Positions 52,034 through 59,849 of a stretch of 64,000 bases of DNA are shown one piece after another. Every line of letters begins with the position of its first letter. Within the stretch, counting starts at the first letter, position 1. The DNA is from Palsa-504 sp963787645 (GTDB lineage: Bacteria; Actinomycetota; Actinomycetes; Streptosporangiales; Streptosporangiaceae), in assembly GCA_963787645.1 (NCBI GenBank), contig CAWBDS010000002.1:930001-994000 (forward strand). Reading direction: 5' to 3'. Under the pieces are notes generated by a model. The model was given only the letters and a program-made list of their open reading frames with translations, did no database searches and was not told where the DNA came from. A program made the translations under genes and the position numbers.

Positions 52034-52798
52034 ATGGAACCCACCACTGCGGCGGTGACTGAGGACAAGCAGGCCGGGCCGGCCGCGAATTCGGTTGCCC
52101 TAGCCAAAACGTACGGGGTCGGCCAGGCGGCGGTACACGCCCTGGCCGGTATCACGGTGACCTTCGATCGTGGCCGCTTCACGGCCGTCATGGGCCCGTC
52201 GGGCTCTGGCAAGTCGACGCTCATGCACTGCATGGCCGGCCTGGACCGGCCGACGTCCGGGCAGACGTTCGTCGGCGGCCTGGACATCGGGAAGCTGGAC
52301 GATTCCGGGCTGACCAATCTGCGCCGGGACCGGATCGGCTTCGTGTTCCAGTCCTTCAACCTTGTCCCCACGCTGACCGCGGCCGAGAACATCACGCTGC
52401 CCGCGGCCCTGGCGGGCCGCAAGGTCGACCAGGAGTGGCTCGCATACCTGGTCAAGGAGCTGGGCATCGCCGACCGGCTGTCGCACCGGCCCAACGAGAT
52501 GTCCGGCGGCCAGCAGCAGCGCGTGGCCTGCGCCCGGGCGCTGATCAACCGGCCGGACCTCATCTTCGCCGACGAGCCCACCGGTAACCTCGATTCGAAC
52601 GCCTCGGCCGACCTGCTCTCCTTCCTGCGCCGATCGGTGACCGAGCTCGGCCAGTCGATCGTCATGGTGACCCACGACCCGCGCGGGGCCGCATACGCCA
52701 ACCGGGTCGTGTTTCTGGCCGACGGCCAGGTGGTGGGCGAGCTCCAGCAGCCGACCGCCAACTCCGTCCTGGAGCGCATGCGGACCCTGGGGGCCTGA
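52034..52798 (+). CDS. MacB-type ABC transporter ATPase
   Basis: 254 residues from ATG 52034, preceded by GAGGGGAAAAG. Walker A is MGPSGSGKSTLMHCMAGLDR, the Q-loop is in GFVFQSFNLVPTLTAAENIT, the signature is NEMSGGQQQRVACARALINR and Walker B is DLIFADEPTGNLDSNAS, typical of the LolD/MacB group. It pairs with the FtsX-like permease whose start follows the stop by one base. The 289-base region upstream must contain its promoter; no clear operator was seen. Confidence 0.95.
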   Translation: MEPTTAAVTEDKQAGPAANSVALAKTYGVGQAAVHALAGITVTFDRGRFTAVMGPSGSGKSTLMHCMAGLDRPTSGQTFVGGLDIGKLDDSGLTNLRRDRIGFVFQSFNLVPTLTAAENITLPAALAGRKVDQEWLAYLVKELGIADRLSHRPNEMSGGQQQRVACARALINRPDLIFADEPTGNLDSNASADLLSFLRRSVTELGQSIVMVTHDPRGAAYANRVVFLADGQVVGELQQPTANSVLERMRTLGA

Positions 52799-52799
52799 C

Positions 52800-55313
52800 A
52801 TGTGGAACGTGACGATCAAGGGCCTGCTGGCCCATAAGCTCCGGCTCGGCCTGACCGCGCTGGCCATTGTGCTCGGGGTCACCTTTATCTCCGGGACGTT
52901 CGTGCTGACCGACACCTTGCACAACACGTTCAACAACCTGTTCGGCAACATCTACTCCAAGGTCGACTTCCAGGTCCGCGGGGCGGCCCAGCTCGGCAGC
53001 GGCGGCAACGCGGTCCGCAACGAACTACCCCAGTCGCTGCTGTCCACCATCCGCGGCGTGCCTGGCGTGTCCGCCGCCGAGGGTGAGGTCACCGGCTACG
53101 CCCAGTACATCGGGCACAACGGCAAGGCGATCCAGACCGGCGGCGCGCCGACTCTGGGCGTGAGCTTCGACTCGGATCAGCAACTGTCCAGCCTGCACCT
53201 GATCGCGGGCAGCCAGCCCACCACCTCCAGCGACGTGGTGATGGACGCCGGGACCGCGCAGAAGGACGGCTTCTCCGTGGGGCAGCAGGTCCGCATCCTG
53301 ACCGCCCAGGCGACCCAGACGTTCACCATCACCGGCATCGCCGAGTTCGGCACGGCGAACAACCTGGCCGGAGCCACCATCGCCGCGTTCACCTTGCCGA
53401 CCGCGCAGGCCATCGCCCAGGAGACCGGCAAGCTGGACGACATCAACGTGCTGACCGCGCCCGGCGCCGACAAGTCCTCGGTGCAGCACGCGATCGCCAA
53501 GGTGCTGCCCTCAGGTGTGGAAGTGGTCACCGGGCAGACGGTGGTGAACGAGAGCACGACCTCGGTCAACCAGGCGCTGGGCTTCTTCTCCACCGCACTG
53601 CTGGTCTTCGCGTTCATCTCGTTGTTCGTCGGCGCCTTCACCATCTTCAACACGTTCTCGATCATCGTCGGGCAGCGCACCAGGGAACTGGCCCTGCTGC
53701 GGATCGTCGGGGCGAACCGCCGCCAGGTGTTCCGCTCGGTGCTGGGCGAGGCCGCCATCACCGGCCTGGTGTCCTCGATCATCGGCCTGGCTCTCGGCGT
53801 GCTGGCCGCGCTCGGGCTGGAGGCCCTGCTGCGCGGGTTCGGCATCACCCTGCCGCCCGGGTCGCTGGTCTTCGCGCCGCGCACCGCGATCGTCGGGCTG
53901 CTGGTCGGCGTGGGCGTGACGGTGGTGGCCGCGCTCGGCCCGGCCCGCGGCGCGGTGCGCATCCCGCCGGTGGCCGCGCTGGATGACCGCCGGTCGGTTC
54001 CGACGGCCTCGCTGCGGCGCCGGTTCATCGGCGGCACGGCGCTGGCCCTGGTCGGCGTGATCCTGCTGGCCATCGGGCTGGCCAAGCCGCAGATCGCGCT
54101 GGTCGGCATCGGCGCGGTGTGCATCTTCCTCGGTGCCGCCATCCTCGCTCCGGCCATCGCCCGCCCGCTGTCCAGCGTGATCGGCCGGCCGCTGGCTCGG
54201 CTGCTCGGCGAACCGGGCAAGCTGGGGCGCGAGAACTCCATGCGCAGTCCCCGCCGGACCGCGCAGACCGCCGCCGCGCTCATGGTCGGACTGGCCCTGG
54301 TCGCCGCGATGTCGGTGTTCGGCGCCTCGTTGTCCCGGTCGGCCACCAGCAGCGTCGACCAGGCCGTCAACGCCAACCTGATCGTGACCTCCACCGGGTC
54401 GGGAGAGCTCAGCACCTCGGCGGTCTCACTGGCCTCGCACGTGCCGGGGGTCACCGCCACCAGCAGCGTCTATCAAGGGCAGTTTGAGTTCCAGAACGCG
54501 CTGTCCCAGCTCACCGCGGTGTCCACGGATAATCTGGCCGCCACGGTCAACCTGCGCATGACCTCGGGCACCTCAGCCGCGCTGGCCCAGGGCGAGTTGC
54601 TCATCGACTCGACCACCGCGCAGAACAAGCACCTAGCCGTCGGCGACACCGTACCGGCCAGGTTCGCCCTGACCGGTAAGACCACGCTGCGGATCGGCGG
54701 GATCTTCCAGGCCAACGCCCTGATCGGCAGCTACCTGGTCAGCTCCGCGTACTTCGGATCGCACTACACCGCCGGGCCGCCCGGCGCCCTGCTGCTGAGC
54801 ACCAACGGCAGCAGCGCGGTAGACAACGCCGTCACCAGTGCCCTAGCCCCGTTCCCGAACATCCAGGTCCAGACCAAGGCCCAGTTCGAGCAGGCCCAGG
54901 TGTCCAGCGTCAACCAGATCCTCGGCCTGGTCTACGCCCTGCTCGCGCTGGCCGTGCTCATCGCGCTCATCGGCATCGTGAACACCCTCATGCTCTCGGT
55001 GTTCGAGCGCACCCGTGAGATCGGCCTGCTCCGCGCGGTCGGCATGCGCCGGCGCCAGGTCCGGACCATGATCCGCTCCGAGGCGGTCATCCTGGCCATC
55101 TTCGGCGCCATCATCGGGATCGTCATCGGCACCGGCATGGGCGTCGCGCTGGTCTCCTCGCTGAAGAACCAGGGCATCACCGACACCGTGGTGCCCTTCT
55201 CCAGCCTGGTCATCTTCCTGATCCTGGCCGCCTTGCTCGGCCTGGTCGCGGCCAGCTGGCCGGCCCGCCGGGCGGCCAAGCTGGACGTGCTGGCCGCCAT
55301 CGCCGCCCAGTAG
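52800..55313 (+). CDS. FtsX-like ABC transporter permease with two FtsX domains
   Basis: 837 residues. An N-terminal helix (LRLGLTALAIVLGVTFISGT) leads to an extracellular MacB_PCD domain, then an FtsX helix set (FFSTALLVFAFISLFVGAFT, IVGQRTRELALLRIVGANRR), a second extracellular domain and a second FtsX set at the C terminus (ILGLVYALLALAVLIALIGI, SVFERTREIGLLRAVGMRRR). This duplicated form is common in actinobacteria, where it exports peptides or lipids or controls cell-wall enzymes. Substrate unknown. Translation is coupled to the ATPase gene. Confidence 0.94.
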   Translation: MWNVTIKGLLAHKLRLGLTALAIVLGVTFISGTFVLTDTLHNTFNNLFGNIYSKVDFQVRGAAQLGSGGNAVRNELPQSLLSTIRGVPGVSAAEGEVTGYAQYIGHNGKAIQTGGAPTLGVSFDSDQQLSSLHLIAGSQPTTSSDVVMDAGTAQKDGFSVGQQVRILTAQATQTFTITGIAEFGTANNLAGATIAAFTLPTAQAIAQETGKLDDINVLTAPGADKSSVQHAIAKVLPSGVEVVTGQTVVNESTTSVNQALGFFSTALLVFAFISLFVGAFTIFNTFSIIVGQRTRELALLRIVGANRRQVFRSVLGEAAITGLVSSIIGLALGVLAALGLEALLRGFGITLPPGSLVFAPRTAIVGLLVGVGVTVVAALGPARGAVRIPPVAALDDRRSVPTASLRRRFIGGTALALVGVILLAIGLAKPQIALVGIGAVCIFLGAAILAPAIARPLSSVIGRPLARLLGEPGKLGRENSMRSPRRTAQTAAALMVGLALVAAMSVFGASLSRSATSSVDQAVNANLIVTSTGSGELSTSAVSLASHVPGVTATSSVYQGQFEFQNALSQLTAVSTDNLAATVNLRMTSGTSAALAQGELLIDSTTAQNKHLAVGDTVPARFALTGKTTLRIGGIFQANALIGSYLVSSAYFGSHYTAGPPGALLLSTNGSSAVDNAVTSALAPFPNIQVQTKAQFEQAQVSSVNQILGLVYALLALAVLIALIGIVNTLMLSVFERTREIGLLRAVGMRRRQVRTMIRSEAVILAIFGAIIGIVIGTGMGVALVSSLKNQGITDTVVPFSSLVIFLILAALLGLVAASWPARRAAKLDVLAAIAAQ

Positions 55314-55329
55314 GTCCGCTGGCAGCGAA

Positions 55330-55369
55330 AACTCAGCGTACGGGCGGACCCTCGCCCGTACGCTGAGTT
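55330..55369. terminator. 17-bp perfect hairpin ending at the PopR-like start codon
   Basis: AACTCAGCGTACGGGCG (55330-55346) pairs perfectly with 55353-55369 around a GACCCT loop. The stop of the ABC permease is 16 bases before it, so it can be the terminator of that operon. Its right arm touches the ATG at 55370 and leaves no room for a ribosome site, so it could also hide or shape the start of the regulator's message. Confidence 0.7.
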
Positions 55370-55750
55370 ATGGCCGAAGGCGCGCCGGGAATGGGCAGGG
55401 TCTATCCGCTGCGGCGAGAGCCCGCCCCCCAAGAACCCCCACCCCAAGAACCCCCGCCCCAAGAACCACTGTGGCGGGAGGTGCTCGGTCAGCGTCTGCG
55501 TACGCTGCGCCTGGATCAGGACGAGACCCTGGCCGAGACCGCGGGCCGGGCCGGGATCTCACCCCAGTACCTGTCCGAGGTCGAGCGCGGCCGCAAGGAA
55601 CCCTCCAGCGAGATGATCGCGGCCCTGGCCGGCGCGCTGGGCACCACGCTGACCGTGCTGACCGAGCAGGTGGCCGTCGATCTGCGCCGCCAGCAGGCCA
55701 TCCGGACCTCGCGCGCGTCCGGCCCGGTCATGCTGTCGCTGGCGGCCTAG
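55370..55750 (+). CDS. PopR/ClgR-like XRE regulator with C-terminal LAA degron
   Basis: 126 residues from ATG 55370, or 119 from ATG 55391. The helix-turn-helix is LAETAGRAGISPQYLSEVER followed by GRKEPSSEMIAALAGALG, very like ClgR and PopR. The protein ends in MLSLAA; PopR and ClgR also end in two alanines, which make them ClpP substrates. The N terminus has three PQEP repeats. The gene is convergent with and overlaps (23 bases) the clpP operon, and a PopR-type palindrome lies in that operon's promoter. I infer that it activates the clpP pair when ClpP activity drops. Confidence 0.8.
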   Translation: MAEGAPGMGRVYPLRREPAPQEPPPQEPPPQEPLWREVLGQRLRTLRLDQDETLAETAGRAGISPQYLSEVERGRKEPSSEMIAALAGALGTTLTVLTEQVAVDLRRQQAIRTSRASGPVMLSLAA

Positions 55751-56366
55751 CTCCGACGGGCACCGCCGCGACGTCCGCCGACCGCTGCCCCAGCACCTGG
55801 TCGACGATCCCGTAGGCCAGCGCGGCCTGGGCGTTCAGCACCCGGTCCCGGTCGGTGTCGGCCCGCAGGGTCTGCACCGACTGACCGGTGTGCGCGGACA
55901 GGATCGCCTCGATGTCGGCCCGCATCCGCACCAGCTCGTCGGCCTGCAGGATCAGGTCCGGGATCGGCCCCTGGCCGCGCGCGGCCGGCTGGTGCAGCAC
56001 CACCCGGGCGTGCCGGAGCAGCGACCGGCGGCCCGCCGTCCCGGCCGCCAGCAGCACCGCGCCCACGCCGATAGCCTGGCCTACGCAGGTCGTGGCTACC
56101 GGCGCCTGGATGTACTGCATGGTGTCGTACACCGCGAGCATGGACGGCAGATCGCCGCCCTCGCAGTTGATGTACAGGTTGATCTCCAGGTCCTGGCTGT
56201 CCGCCTCCAGGTGCAGCAACTGGGCGATGAGCGTGTTGGCCACGCCGGGATCGATTCCGGTACCCAGGTACACGATCCGCTCGGTGAGCAGGTGCGAGTA
56301 CACGTCCATGATCCGCTCGCCCCGCGGATGCTGGGCGATCACATTGGGGATGGTATAGCTGCTCAC
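55728..56366 (-). CDS. clpP: ClpP-family subunit lacking the catalytic serine
   Basis: 212 residues. The ClpP fold is full length, from LTERIVYLGTGIDPGVANTL to YGIVDQVLGQRS. The histidine (VVLHQPAARG) and aspartate (DTDRDRVLNAQAALAYGIVD) of the triad are present, but the nucleophile serine is not: the usual G-Q-A-A-S-M-G is GQAIGVGAVLLAAG. The substrate strand reads NCEGGDLPSM instead of N-S-P-G-G. It is therefore probably a ClpR-like structural or regulatory subunit that forms mixed rings with the active ClpP encoded just upstream. ATG overlaps the upstream stop by four bases (coupled). Confidence 0.88.
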   Translation of the reverse strand: MSSYTIPNVIAQHPRGERIMDVYSHLLTERIVYLGTGIDPGVANTLIAQLLHLEADSQDLEINLYINCEGGDLPSMLAVYDTMQYIQAPVATTCVGQAIGVGAVLLAAGTAGRRSLLRHARVVLHQPAARGQGPIPDLILQADELVRMRADIEAILSAHTGQSVQTLRADTDRDRVLNAQAALAYGIVDQVLGQRSADVAAVPVGARPPATA

Positions 56367-56995
56367 GAGTTGCCCTTCAGTCCTATCCGGTGCCTTCTGC
56401 CCGGCATGATCTGGCCGAACGTCCCCACGATCTCGTCGATGAACCCGTACTCCCGTGCCTCGGTGGCGGTGTACCAGTGGTCGTGCAGCGAGTCGTCGAA
56501 GATGCGCTCCACGGGCTGGCCGGTGTCCTCGGCGATCAGCCCCAGCACGGTGTCAACCGTGTGCCGCAGGTCGTCGGCCTGGACCTCGACGTCGACCGCG
56601 CTGCCGCCGATGCCCGCCGAGCCGCGGTGCATCAAGATGCGCGCGTGCGGCAGCGCGAACCGCTTGCCCTTGGCCCCGGCCGAGAGCAGGAACTGCCCGG
56701 CGCTGCAGGCCAGCCCGAGCGCCAGCGTGGAGACGTCGCACGGCACCAGCCGCATGACGTCCCGGATCGCGAGCATGGACGGGACCGAACCGCCGGGGGA
56801 GTTGATCCACAGCGCGATGTCGGCGGACGGGTCATCCACCGCCAGGGTCAGGAACTGGGTCGCGAGCAGCGTCCCGTTGTCGTCGTCAAGCACCCCGTCC
56901 AGCACCAGGATCCGCTGCAGCAGTAGCTGCTCCCGGACCCGCTCACTGAACAGGGGGTTCTTCTCGTCATCGGCCATGCCTCCAGCCTGCGTCAT
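56363..56995 (-). CDS. clpP: ATP-dependent Clp protease proteolytic subunit (active)
   Basis: 210 residues from ATG 56995 (ATG 56977 is an alternative); an in-frame upstream start at 57085 is excluded because it would cover the operator. The catalytic serine is in GLACSAGQFLLSAGAKG, histidine in ARILMHRGSAGIGG and aspartate in FDDSLHDHWYTATEAREYGF. With INSPGGSVPSMLAIRDVM as the substrate groove it is an intact ClpP. Together with the downstream serine-less copy it resembles the clpP3-clpP4 operon of Streptomyces, which PopR activates. Confidence 0.92.
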   Translation of the reverse strand: MTQAGGMADDEKNPLFSERVREQLLLQRILVLDGVLDDDNGTLLATQFLTLAVDDPSADIALWINSPGGSVPSMLAIRDVMRLVPCDVSTLALGLACSAGQFLLSAGAKGKRFALPHARILMHRGSAGIGGSAVDVEVQADDLRHTVDTVLGLIAEDTGQPVERIFDDSLHDHWYTATEAREYGFIDEIVGTFGQIMPGRRHRIGLKGNS

Positions 56996-57018
56996 GACCG
57001 CCCCGCATACCCCCGCCC

Positions 57019-57048
57019 GCTGCCCAGGGCAGATCTGCCCACAGCAGC
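57019..57048. promoter_or_regulatory. Double PopR-type palindrome in the clpP promoter
   Basis: GCTGCCCAGGGCAGA (57019-57033) is followed without a gap by TCTGCCCACAGCAGC (57034-57048). The recalled Streptomyces PopR site is TCTGCC-N3-GGCAGA; the first copy matches 11 of 12 fixed positions and the second 10 of 12, and the centre GGCAGATCTGCC is a perfect palindrome. It lies 24-53 bases upstream of the clpP start and 25 bases before the divergent GH5 start at 57073. It probably controls clpP and perhaps the hydrolase. Confidence 0.78.
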
Positions 57049-57072
57049 GTGGCCCTGGGTACTGTCCTAGTG

Positions 57073-58245
57073 ATGCCTGACGCACGCCGGACCATCGCCA
57101 TGCCGCTGTCGACCAGCGGCCGCTTCATCGTCGACGCGCGCGGCCAGCGAGTCCGCCTGGCCGGGGTGAACTGGTACGGCGCCCACGAGGACCTCGGTGT
57201 CCCGCCGGGCCTGGACCGCACCGACCGCCGGGCGCTGGCCCGGCGGATCGCCGATCTCGGCTTCAACAGCGTGCGGCTGCCGTTCAGCCTGTGGATGACC
57301 GAGCAGGTCACTCCGGTTCCGGAGCGGTACCTGGCCGCCAACCCCGATCTCGCCGGAGCGACGCCGATGCACGTCTTCGACGCCTGCGTGGAGGCGCTGA
57401 CCGGCGAGGGCCTCATTGTCATCCCGAACTGTCACATCCTGGACCCCGGCTGGTGCTGCTCGGAGGACGATGGCAACGGCCTGTGGTACAACGACCGCTG
57501 GCCGGCCAGCAAGTTCTTCGCAATCTGGCAGAACATCGCGGCCCGGTACCAGCCGAACCCGCTGGTGGCCGGCCTGGACATAATGAACGAGCCGAGGCGG
57601 ACGCGAGTGGGCTGGCGCGTGCTGACGCCGACCTGGGGGAGCAGGCCCAAGACCGACATCGCGGCCATGTACACCACGGTCGGGAACCTCATCCACGAGG
57701 TCAGCCCGCACGTCCTGATCATCTGCGAGGGTCTGGGCTACGCCGCCGACCTGACCGAAGTCGCCCGGCACCCGGTGGCACTCGAGCGCCCCGGCCAGGT
57801 CGTCTACAGCCTGCACGATTATCCGTGGTTCCATCCGGCGGGCCAGCCCCGGCGGGCCTACCTCGACCAGATGCGCCGCAACGGCGGCTACCTGCTCACC
57901 GAGCAGGTCGCTCCGGTGTGGATTGGCGAGTTCGGCAATGACACCCGGTCGCTGGCCAACTTCGGCCTGTCGCCCTCGGCCCCGTCCGGCTCCGCCGCAT
58001 GGTGGGGTAACTTTCAGGCCTGGCTCACCGACTACGACGTGGACTGGTGCTGGTGGGCGCTCAACCCGACCCAGCCGCAGGGCACCATCCCGGTGGCCGG
58101 CGGGCACCGGTCCAACTGGGGCGACCCCGAGCCCTGGGGCCTGCTCGCCGCGGACTGGCGTGGCGTCGCCAACCCCGACGTCCTGGACTTGCTGAGGTCC
58201 CTGATTCCGCCCCGCACCGGTCCCGGCGTGCCGCCGCGGTCCTGA
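57073..58245 (+). CDS. Glycoside hydrolase family 5-like enzyme (cellulase/mannanase type), no signal peptide
   Basis: About 390 residues from ATG 57073. The family pattern is clear: VRLAGVNWYGAHEDLGVPPG, FNSVRLPFSLWMTEQ, the acid/base glutamate in GLDIMNEPRRTRV, then VVYSLHDYPWFHPAGQ and the nucleophile glutamate in APVWIGEFGNDTRSL. Unlike secreted cellulases there is no signal peptide and no binding module, so it may act inside the cell or be exported by another route. Its start is divergent from clpP. Confidence 0.88.
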   Translation: MPDARRTIAMPLSTSGRFIVDARGQRVRLAGVNWYGAHEDLGVPPGLDRTDRRALARRIADLGFNSVRLPFSLWMTEQVTPVPERYLAANPDLAGATPMHVFDACVEALTGEGLIVIPNCHILDPGWCCSEDDGNGLWYNDRWPASKFFAIWQNIAARYQPNPLVAGLDIMNEPRRTRVGWRVLTPTWGSRPKTDIAAMYTTVGNLIHEVSPHVLIICEGLGYAADLTEVARHPVALERPGQVVYSLHDYPWFHPAGQPRRAYLDQMRRNGGYLLTEQVAPVWIGEFGNDTRSLANFGLSPSAPSGSAAWWGNFQAWLTDYDVDWCWWALNPTQPQGTIPVAGGHRSNWGDPEPWGLLAADWRGVANPDVLDLLRSLIPPRTGPGVPPRS

Positions 58246-58340
58246 CGGTCGCGAGCGCGGTGCATATCGGATCGTGCTGGAACGCGTTCACCTCGCTACG
58301 CGAGGGATGCTGCAAGCAAACCTGGTGACAGCATGCTGAC

Positions 58341-58361
58341 CTGATAGAATAGGATTATCGG
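58341..58361. promoter_or_regulatory. Promoter/operator region of the toxin-antitoxin pair
   Basis: CTGATAGAATAGGATTATCGG contains a possible -10 hexamer (TAGAAT or TAGGAT) and an imperfect palindrome (GATA...TATC). It is AT-rich, 24 bases before the antitoxin ATG, where AbrB-type antitoxins usually bind to repress their own operon. GTGACA at 58325-58330 is a weak -35 candidate. A GGAGG box follows at about 58375. Confidence 0.45.
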
Positions 58362-58384
58362 AAAATCGGAATCTGGAGGCTGCC

Positions 58385-58717
58385 ATGAGCGTGCCTGCCG
58401 CCAAGGCCGAATCGGAGCCCCTCGTCAGCGCCCGGGTGAAGGTGCGACCCAAAGCGCAGCTGACCCTGCCCGAGGAGATCAGGCGGGCACTGCACATCAG
58501 TGAGGGCGACGAGGTGGAGTTCGCCGTCCATGACGACGGGACGATCACGGTACGCGGCTACGTGTCCATCCCGACCGATCAAGCCTGGTTCTTCACCCCT
58601 CAGTGGCTGGCCGGGGAACGCGAGGCAGACGAGGAGATCGCGGCAGGCCGGGGAACGGTGCACGAGTCAGCCGACGACATGTTCGCGCATCTTGACGCCC
58701 TGGCTGCGGACGCCTGA
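58385..58717 (+). CDS. AbrB/MazE/SpoVT-fold antitoxin
   Basis: 110 residues. The swapped-hairpin DNA-binding domain is VKVRPKAQLTLPEEIRRALH followed by ISEGDEVEFAVHDDGTITVR. The C-terminal half (WLAGEREADEEIAAGRGTVH, SADDMFAHLDAL) is the usual part that wraps the toxin. Its TGA shares one base with the ATG of the RelE-like gene (coupled), the standard layout of such modules. It probably represses its own promoter together with the toxin. Confidence 0.88.
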   Translation: MSVPAAKAESEPLVSARVKVRPKAQLTLPEEIRRALHISEGDEVEFAVHDDGTITVRGYVSIPTDQAWFFTPQWLAGEREADEEIAAGRGTVHESADDMFAHLDALAADA

Positions 58718-59139
58718 TGCCGACGTTCGAGACGCTGCCGCGTTTCGAGAAGGACTGGAAGGGCCTTACGCCCCAGCAGCGGGATACTTTCCGCAAGGTC
58801 GCCAAGGACACCTTCGTGCCGGACCTGATGGCTCCGAACCGGCCGTTCCTTCCGGGTTTGCGGGTCAAAGGCGTAAAAGCCCACGCGAACGTATTCGAGA
58901 TGACCTGGGACAACGATGGCCGCGCCACCTTCAGCTACGGCGCCGAACGCCTCCCCGGCCAACCGCATGTCATCTGGCGACGCATCGGAACTCACGACAT
59001 CTTCACCCGCCACCGGGCCCATAACGCGCGAGCGATGCCATCAGGTGTCCCCGGTCGACCGGGGGGCCACCCAGGTCGGCAGCAAGCGGAAAGCCACGCT
59101 GATAAGAGACGTCCCGCCTGGCTACAGCAGCAGGCGTAA
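58717..59139 (+). CDS. RelE/ParE-like toxin with an extended chimeric tail
   Basis: 140 residues. The first 105 fit a small RelE-like fold: FETLPRFEKDWKGLTPQQRD, FLPGLRVKGVKAHANVFEMT, DGRATFSYGAERLPGQPHVI and WRRIGTHDIF, where such toxins normally end. The next 35 residues (TRHRAHNARAMPSGVPGRPG onwards) are rich in proline, arginine and glycine and run antisense over the truncated nuclease gene at 59003-59368. The natural stop was probably lost at a junction near 59010-59040. If active it would be an mRNA interferase or similar; that is inference. Confidence 0.75.
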   Translation: MPTFETLPRFEKDWKGLTPQQRDTFRKVAKDTFVPDLMAPNRPFLPGLRVKGVKAHANVFEMTWDNDGRATFSYGAERLPGQPHVIWRRIGTHDIFTRHRAHNARAMPSGVPGRPGGHPGRQQAESHADKRRPAWLQQQA

Positions 59140-59368
59140 CGGCCCAGGCCGCCACCGTGCGATCTTCCTGCTCCGCGTCCACGGCGCTGGCGAAGTCGAA
59201 CAGGTACGTTGCCCCGGACTGGGTGAACTGCACCAGAGAACAGCGCGTGCATACGCCCTGGTAACGGTCCCCCGCCGCGTCGAGCAGCACTTGGCCCGCG
59301 ACTACCGCAGCCAGCGGCCTGCTGAGGTCTCCCACCAGGCCTGCATAGTCCACCGCCAGCTCGGTCAC
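59003..59368 (-). pseudogene. N-terminal fragment of a DRGH-type DNA/RNA non-specific endonuclease
   Basis: The frame opens MTELAVDYAGLVGDLSRPLA and contains QFTQSGATYLFDFASAVDAE, WAVTPAAVARRDVSYQRGF and GGPPVDRGHLMASLARYG. The PVDRGHL segment holds the catalytic D-R-G-H motif of non-specific nucleases. The rest of the domain (metal-binding N-x-x-P and N-R-x-W parts) is missing because the frame ends in the toxin gene. It is probably a gene cut by the arrival of the toxin-antitoxin module or by a deletion. Confidence 0.6.
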
Positions 59369-59526
59369 GGTCCCTGTTTACCAACGACCGGCAGCCCAGC
59401 CGACCTGATCAAGAACCTTAAACCGCGGCCTTGCGCACCAGCCCATATGGCGTCGCTGGCGGCTGCCGATGACGATCAGTATCAAGCTCGAGGGCGGTTC
59501 TATTAATCCTCTCACTTTTGGTTGCC

Positions 59527-59808
59527 ATGCCAGCGGAGCAATGGGGGCAGTGCGAATATCACTACTGGGATTATGAACCGTGGCATAAAAATCTCGAAGA
59601 GCTGGTTAATCTACGGCGCATCCAGAAGGCGCAATGCTCTAGCAGGTGGCGGCAGGAGTTGCGTAACATAAGCATGAGCAATTATGACGTGATTTTACTG
59701 AGGAGCGTGCGGTACGGTGCGACGCCGAAGGCCGGCGCAGTAAGTTATTCACCCCTCCTGGCGCCGCGTCCGGGCGGGGAGCTTGCCGAGGGCGTCGCCG
59801 CTACTTAA
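59527..59808 (+). CDS. Unknown protein, 93 residues
   Basis: Start at ATG 59527 (MPAEQWGQCEYHYWDYEPWH); a TTG/GTT start at 59518 has no better ribosome site. The product is rich in aromatic residues (CEYHYWDYEPW) and then helical (LEELVNLRRIQKAQC). Base composition is lower in GC than its neighbours. No family is recognised and there is no strong ribosome site, so it may be a fragment or not a gene. Confidence 0.3.
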   Translation: MPAEQWGQCEYHYWDYEPWHKNLEELVNLRRIQKAQCSSRWRQELRNISMSNYDVILLRSVRYGATPKAGAVSYSPLLAPRPGGELAEGVAAT

Positions 59809-59849
59809 GATAATACTCGATTAGGTTAACGGATCGGAGGAATGTGCCG

